From contig NC_037260.1 in the NCBI RefSeq assembly GCF_000002425.4, positions 17,730,274-17,794,273 of the forward strand: a stretch of DNA of 64,000 nucleotides. Direction: 5' to 3'. Positions 11,299 to 22,391 of this stretch are shown here, in pieces. This DNA is from Physcomitrium patens (Eukaryota > Streptophyta > Bryopsida > Funariales > Funariaceae). The notes beneath the pieces are model-generated. The model had not been told where the DNA came from, did no database searches, and worked only from the letters and a program-made list of their open reading frames with translations. The stretch's first letter is position 1; every line of letters begins with the position of its first letter. Both the position numbers and the translations under genes were made by a program.

Positions 11299-11721
11299 TT
11301 ATATATTGAGAAAATCTAATATGCGGCGAATTGTATTTGCTACATACTCTGATCTTTGTTCTCTTCGAAGATAGTTGATGGGTCCTCTTAGCCATCGATA
11401 GTGTCCCATTCCACGGCGAGAAGACCACCTTGTTATTTGATCACTGTTGAGGCCTTCATAACTTCCTTCAAATAATACATTTGAAACACCATCAGGAGTC
11501 GTTCCTATCTCCAATAATATCACCAAACATCGAGAATCTCTTCCAAGGTCGTGATACCAAACGCGTTGTATCTCACCATCTATTCGAGGAAGAACATGTC
11601 GTTCTTGAGGGTCTTCATCTCGGTTGCGTCGTCTTGAAGGTTGTGACAATCGCAATGTCTCATCCGGTAAGTCAGCAAACGAAGGTTCTTGAGTTGAATC
11701 TGCTGGTTGTTGGCTCTCCAT
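11299..11721 (-). CDS. Element B third ORF (accessory, unknown function)
   Basis: A 140-residue ORF starts with ATG in element sense, 95 bp after the pol stop and 42 bp before the 3' LTR. The N-terminal ~50 residues are polar and Arg/Asp/Glu/Pro-rich (SQPSRRRNRDEDPQERH). The C-terminal ~70 residues hold the core also found in element A (GMGHYRWLRGPINYLRREQ followed by a helix ending RRILDFLNI). The two families differ widely in nucleotide sequence and LTRs yet keep this core, which argues for a real protein. There is no membrane segment. How it is expressed (spliced or subgenomic transcript) cannot be seen here. Confidence 0.8.
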   Translation of the reverse strand: MESQQPADSTQEPSFADLPDETLRLSQPSRRRNRDEDPQERHVLPRIDGEIQRVWYHDLGRDSRCLVILLEIGTTPDGVSNVLFEGSYEGLNSDQITRWSSRRGMGHYRWLRGPINYLRREQRSEYVANTIRRILDFLNI

Positions 11722-11816
11722 CTAATTAGCGTCACAAAATGCAAAGAAGTTACAAACAAGGATAGGAAATTGAATGTTATCTTGCCTCAATCTTGTCTCT
11801 TTTATAAGAGAGGTTT

Positions 11817-14800
11817 TCATCTTGGTTTTGATGGATGTCGTTGATGAAAAACTTTGACTTTAGCTGATGCATTTGCTAGATTCCTGGATGGCTCCCATGT
11901 GCGCTCACTAATATCATATCCGCACCAATGAACAAGATATTCCAGCTTATTTCGGCGCCGCCTTGAGTCTAATATCTCTTCCACCTCAAATTCTTCATTA
12001 TTATCTACTTCTATAGGAGGCGGTGGCATTTGTCTTCTTCCTTGTATATCCACTGTCTTATATGGTTCAAGAAGAGACACGTGGAATACAGGATGGATCT
12101 TCATTGACTCCGGTAGATGTAACCGATATGCAACTGGGTTGATCTGTTCAGAAACAGAAAAGGGGCCAAGCCTACGATAGTCCAATTTGTCACAAGGTCG
12201 AGTGGTCTTGATATTGCGACGAAGTAGCCATACCTTATCACCCACGTTGAGTTGTGGTTGCTCTTTACGATATACATCTGCATTTATCTTTTGTCGTTCT
12301 TGAGCTTTCTTCAACTGCGCCTTCATTATTGCATGTAACTCTGACAACCGATTTGCCATATCTTCTGCTGCAGGATTATCAACTTTTGAAAAATCAAAAG
12401 TATCAAGTCGTGGATGATAGCCATAATTGGCAAAGAAAGGTGTTTGTTGCGTGGAGGAATGTACCGTATTATTATAAGCAAACTCTGCCAATGGCAGAAG
12501 GTTTGTCCAATCATCTTGTTGGTAGTTGATGGTACACCTTAAATACTGTTCCAAGACTTGGTTTACGCGCTCTGTTTGTCCATCAGTTTGAGGATGGAAA
12601 GCTGAAGATAGCTTTATGTCCACTTTTAAAATCTTGAAAAGAGTCCTCCAGAATCTCGACACAAATTGAGTTCCCCTATCCGATATGATATCTTTAGGCA
12701 ATCCATGATAGCGATAGATATTATCAATGAAAAGCTTAGCTGTTTCTTTACCTGTGATAGATTTTGTACATGGCATAAAATGTGCCATCTTGGTGAAACG
12801 ATCTACTATCACAAATATAGAATCATAAGATCTTGAGTTTGGAAGATCTGTGATGAAATCCATAGAAATAGAAGACCATGGTTGTTCTGGTATAGGTAAT
12901 GGCTGAAGAAGTCCGTAAGGTCGATGTCGAGGAGTTTTTGATCTTGAACAAATATCACATGATTGTATAAAGTCTTTGACTGACTTCCACATTTGTAGCC
13001 ACCAAAAATCTCTTGATATGAGTTCCAAAGTCTTATTATATCCAAAGTGCCCTGCTGCTGGAAAGTCATGACGTGCTTGAAGAACACGCAAACGTGCTTT
13101 TCCTTCTGGAACATATAGGCGTCCTTCAAAATATAATAGATTATTCTTGAACTCGAACTTAGAAGAATCATGAGACTTGGAAGAATTATTCTCGATATCA
13201 TGAACAAGAGGGTCTGAGGACATACTGGACTGGATTTGCTTGAGAAAAGTTGAATCAACAGTCACTGTTGATTTCATTGCTCGGAGATGAAATTGCTCCG
13301 GTTTCAAGAGGACCGTTCTTTGTTGCTCAAAAGCTGCATCTCCTTCTTTTGGTGCAAAATAAGAACGTCTAGACAGGGCATCGGACAAACCTTGTTGTTT
13401 TCCTGGCCGATAAGTGATAATGAAGTCGAATCTTGACAAAGACATACTCCAACGAGCTTGACAACGATTCAACACGCGTGCTGACATGAAATACTCGAGG
13501 TTCTTGTGATCTGTATACACAATGACTGGACTAGAAGCACCTTCTAGATAATGACGCCATTCTTGAAAAGAATCCACGATTGCAAGAAGTTCTTTATCGT
13601 GGATCTCATAATTGATCTCGGCTGCTGAGAATTTTCTTGAATGAAAAGCTATCGGATGAAGTTTGTCATCTGTTCCCATTTGTGATAAAACTGCACCCAA
13701 GGCAAAATCCGATGCGTCTGTTTCCATAAAAAATACCTTGGAAAAGTCAACACGATATAAGACTGGTGCAGAGACAAACGATGTCTTCAAGGCTTCAAAT
13801 GCTGCTTCCGCTTCTTGATTCCATTGGAATTTATCTTTACTAGTCAAGCGTGTAAGTGGAGCTGCAACTCGTGAGAAATCTTTGATGAAGATCCGATAGT
13901 AATTGGCAAATCCCAAGAAACATTGGACATCTCTTACAGTCTTTGGAATCTTCCAATCCATGATTGTTTGGACTTTCTTAGAATCCATCATAAGACCATC
14001 ATTTGAAATGATGTATCCTAAAAAGTCAACTTGAGTAGTGTGAAATACACACTTTTCCATCTTGGCGTACAATCCTGCATCTCTGAGTTTTTGTAATACT
14101 TGACGAACATGTATTTCATGTTCTTCAACATTCTTAGAATAAATCAGGATATCGTCTAGGTAGTAGACGACAAAATTGTCTAAGAATTCACGAAATACAT
14201 CATTCATGAGATGTTGAAAAGCAGCTGGTGCATTCGTGAGTCCAAAAGGCATGACATTATATTCAAAATGTCCGTACCTGGTTCGAAACGCAGTCTTCCA
14301 TTCATCTCCTTCTTTGATCCGTACTAGATTATATGCTCCTCTTAGATCTATTTTTGTATAGATCTTAGCTTGATTTAACTGGTCAAGGAGTCCTGATATC
14401 AAAGGTAATGGATACCTGTTCTTGATTGTGATCTTGTTGAGTCCTCGATAGTCAACACGCATTCGTAAAGATCCATCTTTTTTCTTTACGAATAAAATTG
14501 GAGCTCCTGCTGGAGATTTTGAATGGCGTATGAAATTCTTCGCTAAATTCTCGTCAATATATGTCTTGAGTTCAGCCAACTCATCTTGCGATAAACTGTA
14601 AATTGGTCCAAATGGTGGCTGAGTTCCTTCCTTGAGATCGATTGAACAATCGTATGGGCGATGCTCAGGAAGAATATCTGCATTCTTTTTCTCAAAAACG
14701 TCTTGATAATCCTGATATTGACTTGGAATGCCACTTGAAGTCTTTACGCTTTCAGAAATAGGTGCAGCATAAATAGCAAAAGTTGATCCTTCTTTTGCTG

Positions 14801-15401
14801 CGTGTATAAATGCTTTTGCACCTATAGGTGCGAGTTTTACTATACTAGACTCATGGTTTTTTACTTCGTTAATAGAACTGTTACTAATGCTCTGAGGAAA
14901 ATCAAGTTTACGAGAAATCCAATCTATTCGAGGATTATACTTTTCTAACCATGATAAGCCTAAAATAACTGGATTAGAGGGAGATCTAATTATATTAAAA
15001 ATTACGCAACTACTATGACCATTTATTACTACATCTACAGGAAGTGTTTCGTGAGTTACATCTCCAGAAGACAACGGACGACCATCTATGACTTCTACGT
15101 GTACAGGTTTAGTTTTTTGTATTAATGATATTCTATGACATCTAGCAAATTCTTCATCTAAAAAATAAGATGAGGCTCCTGAATCTACCAAGGCAGAGGC
15201 TTTGTAATTATTAGGTCCTAAACGCACATCTATTATAAAACAAGGAGATGGTTCTGAGGAGAGGATAGGACCTTCATTAGAAGTTGTACAAGATTCCAGC
15301 CGCACGGTCCCTATTGTAGCTGGACGTACTCGTTTTCCGACATACTGTCTTCTTTGACAGCCGTACTCCTCATTTTGTAGTTGCATCGCTTCTTTGGACA
15401 A
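11817..15401 (-). CDS. pol: Element B pol polyprotein with chromodomain
   Basis: An open frame of 1194 residues. Domains in order: aspartic protease (LVDSGASSYFLDEEF, near residue 72); reverse transcriptase (VDYRGLNK, then YYLDDILIYS near 413); RNase H (ETDASDFALGAVLSQ near 557, YTDHKNLEYF); integrase with an HHCC finger (CDICSRSK near 790) and catalytic-core segments SMDFITDLP, SDRGTQFVSRFW and HPQTDGQTERVNQ; and a chromodomain at about 1135-1180 (EVEEILDSRRRRNKLEYLVH). The length is normal for a chromovirus pol. The frame opens without an ATG, consistent with translation continuing from gag by frameshifting. Confidence 0.96.
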   Translation of the reverse strand: MSKEAMQLQNEEYGCQRRQYVGKRVRPATIGTVRLESCTTSNEGPILSSEPSPCFIIDVRLGPNNYKASALVDSGASSYFLDEEFARCHRISLIQKTKPVHVEVIDGRPLSSGDVTHETLPVDVVINGHSSCVIFNIIRSPSNPVILGLSWLEKYNPRIDWISRKLDFPQSISNSSINEVKNHESSIVKLAPIGAKAFIHAAKEGSTFAIYAAPISESVKTSSGIPSQYQDYQDVFEKKNADILPEHRPYDCSIDLKEGTQPPFGPIYSLSQDELAELKTYIDENLAKNFIRHSKSPAGAPILFVKKKDGSLRMRVDYRGLNKITIKNRYPLPLISGLLDQLNQAKIYTKIDLRGAYNLVRIKEGDEWKTAFRTRYGHFEYNVMPFGLTNAPAAFQHLMNDVFREFLDNFVVYYLDDILIYSKNVEEHEIHVRQVLQKLRDAGLYAKMEKCVFHTTQVDFLGYIISNDGLMMDSKKVQTIMDWKIPKTVRDVQCFLGFANYYRIFIKDFSRVAAPLTRLTSKDKFQWNQEAEAAFEALKTSFVSAPVLYRVDFSKVFFMETDASDFALGAVLSQMGTDDKLHPIAFHSRKFSAAEINYEIHDKELLAIVDSFQEWRHYLEGASSPVIVYTDHKNLEYFMSARVLNRCQARWSMSLSRFDFIITYRPGKQQGLSDALSRRSYFAPKEGDAAFEQQRTVLLKPEQFHLRAMKSTVTVDSTFLKQIQSSMSSDPLVHDIENNSSKSHDSSKFEFKNNLLYFEGRLYVPEGKARLRVLQARHDFPAAGHFGYNKTLELISRDFWWLQMWKSVKDFIQSCDICSRSKTPRHRPYGLLQPLPIPEQPWSSISMDFITDLPNSRSYDSIFVIVDRFTKMAHFMPCTKSITGKETAKLFIDNIYRYHGLPKDIISDRGTQFVSRFWRTLFKILKVDIKLSSAFHPQTDGQTERVNQVLEQYLRCTINYQQDDWTNLLPLAEFAYNNTVHSSTQQTPFFANYGYHPRLDTFDFSKVDNPAAEDMANRLSELHAIMKAQLKKAQERQKINADVYRKEQPQLNVGDKVWLLRRNIKTTRPCDKLDYRRLGPFSVSEQINPVAYRLHLPESMKIHPVFHVSLLEPYKTVDIQGRRQMPPPPIEVDNNEEFEVEEILDSRRRRNKLEYLVHWCGYDISERTWEPSRNLANASAKVKVFHQRHPSKPR

Positions 15402-16318
15402 TGTTGAGCAGTGTGCTTAGGTTCTCCACAATATAAGCACAATCCTTCTTGTCGACGACGAGACTTTTCTTGCTCAGTAAGAGGTTTGAAACGTACCGCA
15501 TCAATTTGCATATCCTCTACTTCTGAAGGTATGTGTTGAGGAGACGTCGGTGTTGCCATTGAATTGTAGTAACGTTGAGGCCCACTTGTGCGACTCTCGG
15601 ATCGAAATTCAAAAAGTCGATTGTCGCACTTCACAGCAAAGTCAATTGCTTGACTCAATGTTTGAGGATCAGGTAAATTAAGCATCAATTTCTTTACCTC
15701 ATATTGTAATCCGTAGAGAAATTGACTCACAAGTGCGGCATCATCCCACTTAATATCAGTTGCAAGTTGTCGAAATTGCGAAGCATATAATGTTACTGAT
15801 CGATTGCCTTGTCGCAAAATACGGATCTTGTTGGTTGCAACACGAATTGCATCATGTTCTCCAAACATGGATCGAAACTCCGCCAAAAAAGCCTCCAGAT
15901 TATCCAATATTGGATCTCGTCGTTCAAGAAAAGATGAAAACCATGACAATGCTGAACCTGAAAGAAGTGTACCAATGAATCTAACTTGTGACCCTGGAGT
16001 TGGATAGCTCTGGGGTTGAAGTTCAATCACTAGTTGGACCTGATTGATGAATCCTCGAAACTTGGATCTGGTACCATCAAACTTCTCGGGCAAGGCAACT
16101 CTCGGTTCTCTAACACTCGAAGGATGTTCCATTCTGGGAGAAGGGACATGGTTTGGTACAGATGTTGAAGCAGCTCCAATCATCTCTATATCTTCACTTC
16201 CTACCATTCTTGTTGCTCCTTGTGGTGGTAAATTGAGTTGATGCATCGCAAGCATTAACTCCCTCAATTGTTCTTGCATCTGTGCCATTGCACTCTTCAT
16301 TTCAACAAGCTCTGCCAT
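15311..16318 (-). CDS. gag: Element B gag polyprotein
   Basis: A 335-residue ORF starts at an ATG ~180 bp downstream of the primer site. It has an N-terminal helical, Met/Gln-rich segment and a gag core (LPEKFDGTRSKFRGF at about residue 78). The CCHC zinc knuckle CLYCGEPKHTAQHC lies near residue 295. Its 3' end overlaps the start of the pol frame by 91 bp in another frame. Many Ty3/Gypsy elements use such an arrangement to make pol by programmed frameshifting. The product would form the cytoplasmic particle that packages element RNA. Confidence 0.95.
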   Translation of the reverse strand: MAELVEMKSAMAQMQEQLRELMLAMHQLNLPPQGATRMVGSEDIEMIGAASTSVPNHVPSPRMEHPSSVREPRVALPEKFDGTRSKFRGFINQVQLVIELQPQSYPTPGSQVRFIGTLLSGSALSWFSSFLERRDPILDNLEAFLAEFRSMFGEHDAIRVATNKIRILRQGNRSVTLYASQFRQLATDIKWDDAALVSQFLYGLQYEVKKLMLNLPDPQTLSQAIDFAVKCDNRLFEFRSESRTSGPQRYYNSMATPTSPQHIPSEVEDMQIDAVRFKPLTEQEKSRRRQEGLCLYCGEPKHTAQHCPKKRCNYKMRSTAVKEDSMSENEYVQLQ

Positions 16319-16494
16319 AGTAGCACTTAGAAAAGAGAAGATGTCTAATAACGCTCAAAATAGAAGAGAGGAATTGATAACAAAGAAAATACTAAGAACA
16401 ATATCAGTTTAAAAGAGGATAATCCGCAACTTCTAATGCGCTTATGTCTTATCAAGAAAAAGGGGTAATCCACTCTTAATCAAGAAAAGACAAA

Positions 16495-16506
16495 GCTCTG
16501 ATATTG
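16495..16506 (-). promoter_or_regulatory. Element B primer-binding site (tRNA-Met type)
   Basis: On the minus strand this reads CAATATCAGAGC. Its last nine bases match the initiator tRNA-Met site TGGTATCAGAGC. It lies about 20 bp inside the 5' LTR, as in element A. Confidence 0.75.
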
Positions 16507-16526
16507 TAAGTGTACTCTTGTCAATC

Positions 16527-17056
16527 TGTCAAGGACAAGAACTCGATGAAAGCTAAAGAGTAAGTGAGACTTTTCTCAAAAAGAAATAGGACAAAATAGA
16601 AATATGTATATTAAGAAAGAAACTGGAATGGCTATTGCCAAAATACAAGAAAACTAGAGACCCTTGAAACTAGACTAGAAGCAAGAAAGGAGTTGACAAG
16701 AGTGAAGAGGGCTTCACTCTTGCCTCTATATATACTATCTAACTAGAAGCCACGTGGCGATGTTCTATAAGACCTCCAATATATGTTGACTTTCTAGGCC
16801 ACATGCCTTTGCTTGCAAGGCAAGTTTTCTATGGATGGACCACGTAGTTAGCTTGTTCTTTAAGCTTCCAACATGCGTGGCACATGGCTAACTTGTTGAC
16901 CAAGTTTCTAACCTAAAAGTCAACTATAGACTCCTATAAAGTCAAAGTAGCGTCTATGAAGCTTCTAAGAAGCTTTTCTAGAAGATATTACACAATTAAC
17001 CTACTTTTACATACTTTTATCTATTCCTATAGGTAATTATATGTATGTCCGTGACA
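16527..17056 (-). repeat. Element B 5' LTR
   Basis: A 530-bp LTR containing a TATATATA box (about 16729-16736) that probably drives the element's transcript towards lower coordinates. It is bounded by ccaac on its outer side. Confidence 0.96.
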
Positions 17057-17061
17057 CCAAC

Positions 17062-18075
17062 TAACAATTTTTTTATTATTTTAGGTCACGTAAATCTAGG
17101 CATTATACCTAAATTCTCTTCAATGCCGCCTATCTCTACTTACTTCTTTTGAATACTCTTAAGAATAGGATCTTCAACAATAGAATTGTTTGCTATATAA
17201 AAAATCAATTTTTTTAGAAACTCTAAAATATAAAATAATGCTTGGTTTCAAAAAAAAAAAAAAAAAAAAAAAAAAACACCACATATACAAGTAACCAAAG
17301 AATTTGGATATGAAGTGATGGAAAAAATAAAGAATGATCAAACTTGCAAGGGCTCTATTTTAGAAATAAAATAATGATAGAACACTTTATAGTATACTAT
17401 ACTGCTAAATCTAGGCACATTTAAAAATACAAAGAGAGTCAAGCCAACTAATAGAGCAAATTTAGTTTTTTTTCTTAAAAAGCATACAGTTTCAGCTATA
17501 GCATATAATAAAAATAAAACACCAAAATCTCAAAAGTATCTTTCAACATGCCCAAGTCAACTTAGTCAAAGAATTCTAGTATCTTCACACTTACCTTAAT
17601 TCTAACATGTATTCAATGCATACACTTGCATCGACTAGTGCATTCTAATAAATGATACTACTTCCATCTAAAATCACAAATCTATCGTGACTAAGAATAC
17701 CATATATATAAGCAAACAAGGAATTTAGATATGAAGCAATGGAAAAAATAAAAAAACATCCTGACTTGCAAATACTCTGTTCTAAACATAAAAAGAAAAT
17801 AAAATACTTTATAAAATATTACAATACTTGATTCATCAATATTAGGTTTAAAAAAGGAAAGAAAGCCAAAATAAATATAAGGTAAATCCAATTTTTTTCT
17901 TGACAAATATCTAGAACTATTTACAACACAAAATAAAAATATAAAACTCCAAAATTTCAAAAATCTACTTGTACATGCTAAAGTCAACTTAGTCAAAAAT
18001 CACTAGCACCATTACAACAAGCTCAATTCCAGCATACATCTAATACACATACTTAGATCAATAGCAAATCATACA
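17062..18075. repeat. AT-rich tandem duplication, two ~400-bp units
   Basis: About 17278-17690 and 17697-18075 align colinearly. Both contain ATGAAG-x-GATGGAAAAAATAAA, then ACTTGCAA-x-x-x-CTCT, then AAGTCAACTTAGTCAAA. They are diverged. A poly-A run of ~27 bases precedes the first unit (about 17250-17276). No coding potential is convincing. Confidence 0.65.
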
Positions 18076-20137
18076 AGCATAATTATTTTATAATAATAAT
18101 ATAAAAAATAAAATAAAAAATAATATTTATTTAATATTTATTACATATTTAGAATAAAAGAAACATAATATATAATTATATTGTAAAAAAATATAAAAAG
18201 TAAAATCAAATACTATTCTATCTTTTTTATACCTACAAGTACCTGAATACAAAATTAAAAGTAATTTCAAAAAATAATAGTACCAAAAATTACCAAAAAT
18301 GTTAATATGTCTATAATTATAAATATAAGCTTACTTCCAATTAACAATATGCAATACTCATTCATCTTTTTTTCTACTATGATCCAAAAAATACTTAATT
18401 AAAATCTATAATAAAATGATAAATAAAATTATTATCAAATTTAATAAATATATAAAAAGAATGAAAAATAAATATCTAAAAAAATACTACGAATTACAAA
18501 TAAATGATAAAAAAATATAAGATTATCAATTTATTATAATTTTTTTGGTAGAAAATAGACTTTTTATGAAATGTTCTTCATAAATACGTTTCTTTTCCAA
18601 AAAAGTTCCAAAAAATTTCAACAATTTGACTATTTTGTTTCTTCTCTATATATTGTATTTCTTGTAGTCCTTCTAAATCCATCAATTGCCTCAATTACTT
18701 ATAAACTGAGCACTTTTGAAAAAATATTAGTTCTAATTGATTTTTTCCTTGAAAACATCATATATAATGTAAAAATTCACTCAGTTTAAAAACACAAACA
18801 TCACCATATTTGAATTTAAACCAGATTGATGCTTCTAGAAAACAAAATATAGCCAGGTCATTTTCTTCCAATAGATCTATACACAATAAATAATTTATTA
18901 TTAATATATAAAAAAATTAATTAAAAAATATACTTTATAAATTATCAATTCTTTAAATTCTAAAAAAAATAAAATAATAACTTATTATCTTTATGAAGCC
19001 ATATTATAAAATCAAAATCATAATCATCTTCATCTTAATAAGGTTTGCAATTGAAATCTCTTATAATAGTAAGTTAAGTGAATGGACCGCCTCAAATACA
19101 AATTTTACTATACAAAAATCCTTTAGTATTTGGAATACTATCCAAAGGTTCAAATAACTTCCATATGATTTTTTTAAAATATGACAAGTATACTTTGCCA
19201 ATTCTTTAGATAAATCATGATATTTTTGTTCATTTTGAACATACCTGCATGATATCCAATTATAACAAAAAATAGTAATATTAAAATATATAACCATAAT
19301 ATATAGAAAATTTAAAAATTAAATCAAAATTATATAATATATGAATATAAAACTTACCATCCAATATCTCCACAAACAAATTACATCTCAAACATACAAA
19401 TACTCAAACTTCTTTTTGTTATCAATTAATATAAACTTTGATCATATTTTTCAAGATATGATATTATTTTAGTAATAACTTAAAATTCTTTAGGGATAAA
19501 AATATCATTTTTCAACTCCATAGATTTATCTTTTGAAAATCTATTACAAATTAATACTATTGAACTTTCTATACAAGGCAATCGTAATAATTGTTGTGTT
19601 AATGCTTCATCCAAATTTTCAAAATCCACCAATCAAATGCTTTATTAAAAAACTACTTCGCCTTTAGTACATAGAAATTCAATTGATTTGATTTTTCTAT
19701 CATCTCCATGATTGCAATCATATTTTTTGATGTGATATAATAATTCTTTTGTAATGTTAAAAAGCTGCATTCTACATTTTTGATAGTAGTAAGTTGTTCT
19801 ACTTTAAAAATAATCCAACTCTTATTTCAAAAATTAACTTTGGAATAATTAAATTTTTACTTTCTTGATTTTTTCAATGCAAGTTTGTAATGTTCATCCA
19901 AATAAGGTTTTTTGTTTGGAATTTCATATTTATAACACTTGTACTATGTCATATTATTATTGCACTATAATCCAAGTTCAAATTCTTTTGTTTCTTCTCT
20001 ATTGTAAGAAAATAAAATAAATCCCTGCATATACAAATAAATCATTTATAACTTTGATTTAAAAATTTTGAATAAATAATATATTTTATAACATATTACA
20101 TGTATTCTACATAATATATTAAAAAAATAATTGAATT
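18076..20137. other. Very AT-rich region, possible decayed gene on the minus strand
   Basis: Low GC and short frames only. On the minus strand, about 19500-19750 and 19060-19297 read as protein-like stretches (for example KYHDLSKELAKYTCHILKKS) separated by stops. I do not recognise a family and give this low weight. Confidence 0.25.
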
Positions 20138-20745
20138 CTACAAATAAGTCCATCAGTACTTGTAAATTGAGAACCTTGATTCATGTCTCTTCTCATTCTC
20201 AACTAAACAAAGTAGGATTATCTGCTACTACAAACCTTAGATTGTAATAATTTTTAAGCTTTCATGTAAATTGAAAGAACCAACACAATTTTATGTAACA
20301 ATTGCATATTCTATAAATTCAAAATATTGTCAAATTCCACAAATAAATTTATTAATACTTACAAATTATGAACCTTAGTTCATAATTTCTTTCATGCTTC
20401 TATTCATTGTCAATTGCATAATTTAGGATTACTTATTACTACAAATCTTGGATTGTATTAATTTTCAAGCTTTCATATAAGTTAATGAAACTAACACAAT
20501 TTTATATAATAATTACATATTCCACAAATTTAGAATGTTATCAAATTTTACAAATGAATTTATCAATATTCATAAATTATAAACCTTACTTAACATTTGC
20601 TCTCATATTTTGTCTCATTCTCAACTACACAATTCAAGATTACTTGCCACTGCAAACCTTGGATTATAATAGTTTTTAAGCTTTCATGTAAGTTGAGAGA
20701 ATCAACACTCTTTTACAAATAAATAATACATTCTATTCAATTTAA
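20138..20745. repeat. Tandem repeat, three units of ~200-210 bp
   Basis: Units start at about 20138, 20337 and 20548. Each contains ACAAAT-x-A-x-T, then ACAAACCTT-GGATTGTAAT (variants) and TTTTAAGCTTTCATGTAAGTT, then a block like CAACACAATTTTAT. The units are moderately diverged. Confidence 0.75.
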
Positions 20746-21329
20746 GGCAAAAAAAACACAAACAAAGCCAAATATACGTAATCAACGAATAATCCAAATA
20801 AAGCAAAAAAATATAAAAAAAAATGTGTAATAAAAACTTAAAAACTTAAAAATAAACAAAAAATCCACATTTTCTATCAATCTCACTATTGAAATCCGAA
20901 TGACAAAAAAAACCTAAAAAATCTTTTGAAAACAAAAGGCAAAAGGATGACATAAAATAAATTAATAAATAAACGGACACACAAATATCCAACCTAAGAG
21001 GATGGAAAATCAAATGGTGAAGACACACACATATCTAATCTCTAAGTAAAAAGAACCACATGTCATAGATAAAGGCAATTTAGAGGTAGGAAGGAGTGAA
21101 GCAAATGGCATTGCAATAGCAAATCCAAAATCATACTTGAAATTGACAAACTTGGCTCAGTACTTTCACATTGTATTTACAAAGATTACTAATGTAATTT
21201 GAGCAATTGAGCTTGAAGACTTTATTAGCTTAAATGTGTACTTTATAATTATGAAGAGAGATGATGCAAATCTATTCTAATACAAGATGCGTACCTTTCT
21301 TCATCTAACTTGAAAACAAAGACTAGCAA

Positions 21330-21755
21330 TCATTAATAATAATAAAATACTAAATCTACAACCAGTGATTAAATATTGAAGACAAGACTGATGTATTGGA
21401 GCTAATTAGGACTCTATACAAATTCTACTTAATAGCTACAAAGACCATTCATAACTTATTCTTCTAATTTACTAAAATATCTATCTATCAAATCTAAAGC
21501 ATTACTCATCAAAATCTTATCTTTATGCCCCTTTCTTCTAGTACAACTACAAGTCAAATGCTAATTATTTTTTATCATCTCCCAATACAATTAGTAGGAA
21601 AAAAATAATGCACATATTTCCAAGTAATATGTAGAAAGAAGGATTTAGAAAGTTCTGTTGCTAAGAAGATCTCATTGGTACTAATCTTAGCTTTGATAAA
21701 CCTAGTTCATCAATGCTAATGCAAAATGATAGAATTAGATATGATTTATTGGCAT
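21330..21755 (+). repeat. Direct repeat pair, left copy
   Basis: It aligns colinearly with 22392-22835. Shared blocks include GATTAAATATTGA, CAATTAGTAG-x-AAA, AATGATGCACATATTTCCAA and TAGCTTTGATAAACCT. The ~635 bp between the copies includes a more GC-rich stretch (about 22140-22260). The pair could be LTRs of a small non-autonomous element or a plain duplication. I see no clean TG...CA ends. Confidence 0.6.
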
Positions 21756-22391
21756 TGCAAAGGAAAGTGAAGGTTGATGATGACACCACCAAAAGAGATG
21801 AAGAATATGTGGTGGTAGGAAAGAGAGCAAGGATGAAACATGATGAAGAAGCACAAACATGGCAAAATAAAAAAAAGGTGATAAAATAAAAGATATGGTG
21901 ATGAATGAATAAAAGAAGAGAGAAAGAAGAAAAGAAAAATACTCTCATGCACATACACACACATAGAGATATATACAAAGAAAGAAAGATATGAAAAATT
22001 AAAAAAAAAAAAACAAAACACAAAAAAAAAAAAAAAAAAAACAAAACAAAAAATAGCCCTACATGCATTTGTTGATGGAATGATCATCACAAGTATTTAT
22101 ATACAAACACACACAGTAAAGATGACATCAACAAAGATTGGCAAAGACAAGCACTCTTTCTCCCTACTTCAAACTTCATATCTTCTCATCCTTGCCTCCC
22201 GTCCTCCTTTATATCCGCCTCCATGGAAACCTTAATTGACCTTTTTATTTCAACCGTGAACATTGGAATTTGTCTTTACATTTTATTAATTCCATTCTTT
22301 ATTTTTAAACATAGATCTCACTACTTATAATATTAATGCATATTTATACTTGTACTTATACATTCACATCAAATTGTATGTTTAATAAAAA

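Larger units (their letters stand above)
10728..17056 (-). mobile_element. Chromovirus B (Ty3/Gypsy LTR retrotransposon), looks whole and very young
   Basis: A 6329-bp element lies on the minus strand, flanked by the 5-bp target-site duplication ccaac (10723-10727 and 17057-17061). The two 530-bp LTRs differ at one position by eye (about 0.2%). That implies insertion within roughly the last hundred thousand years at usual plant rates. The parts in order are 5' LTR, primer site, gag, overlapping pol with all expected domains and a C-terminal chromodomain, a third ORF, polypurine tract and 3' LTR. All three reading frames are open. Decayed relatives in this window (C1, C2, D1, D2) belong to the same family and show that it has been active here for a long time. 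Confidence 0.97.

Noticed and set aside
10723-17061. CRISPR-like or phage-like repeat structure
   Set aside because: The paired repeats are LTRs of a plant retrotransposon; nothing in the window is prokaryotic.
21661-22090. Hydrophobic Phe-rich ORFs on the minus strand
   Set aside because: They result from poly-A and (CA)n-rich DNA read on the opposite strand; low complexity and no homologue expected.
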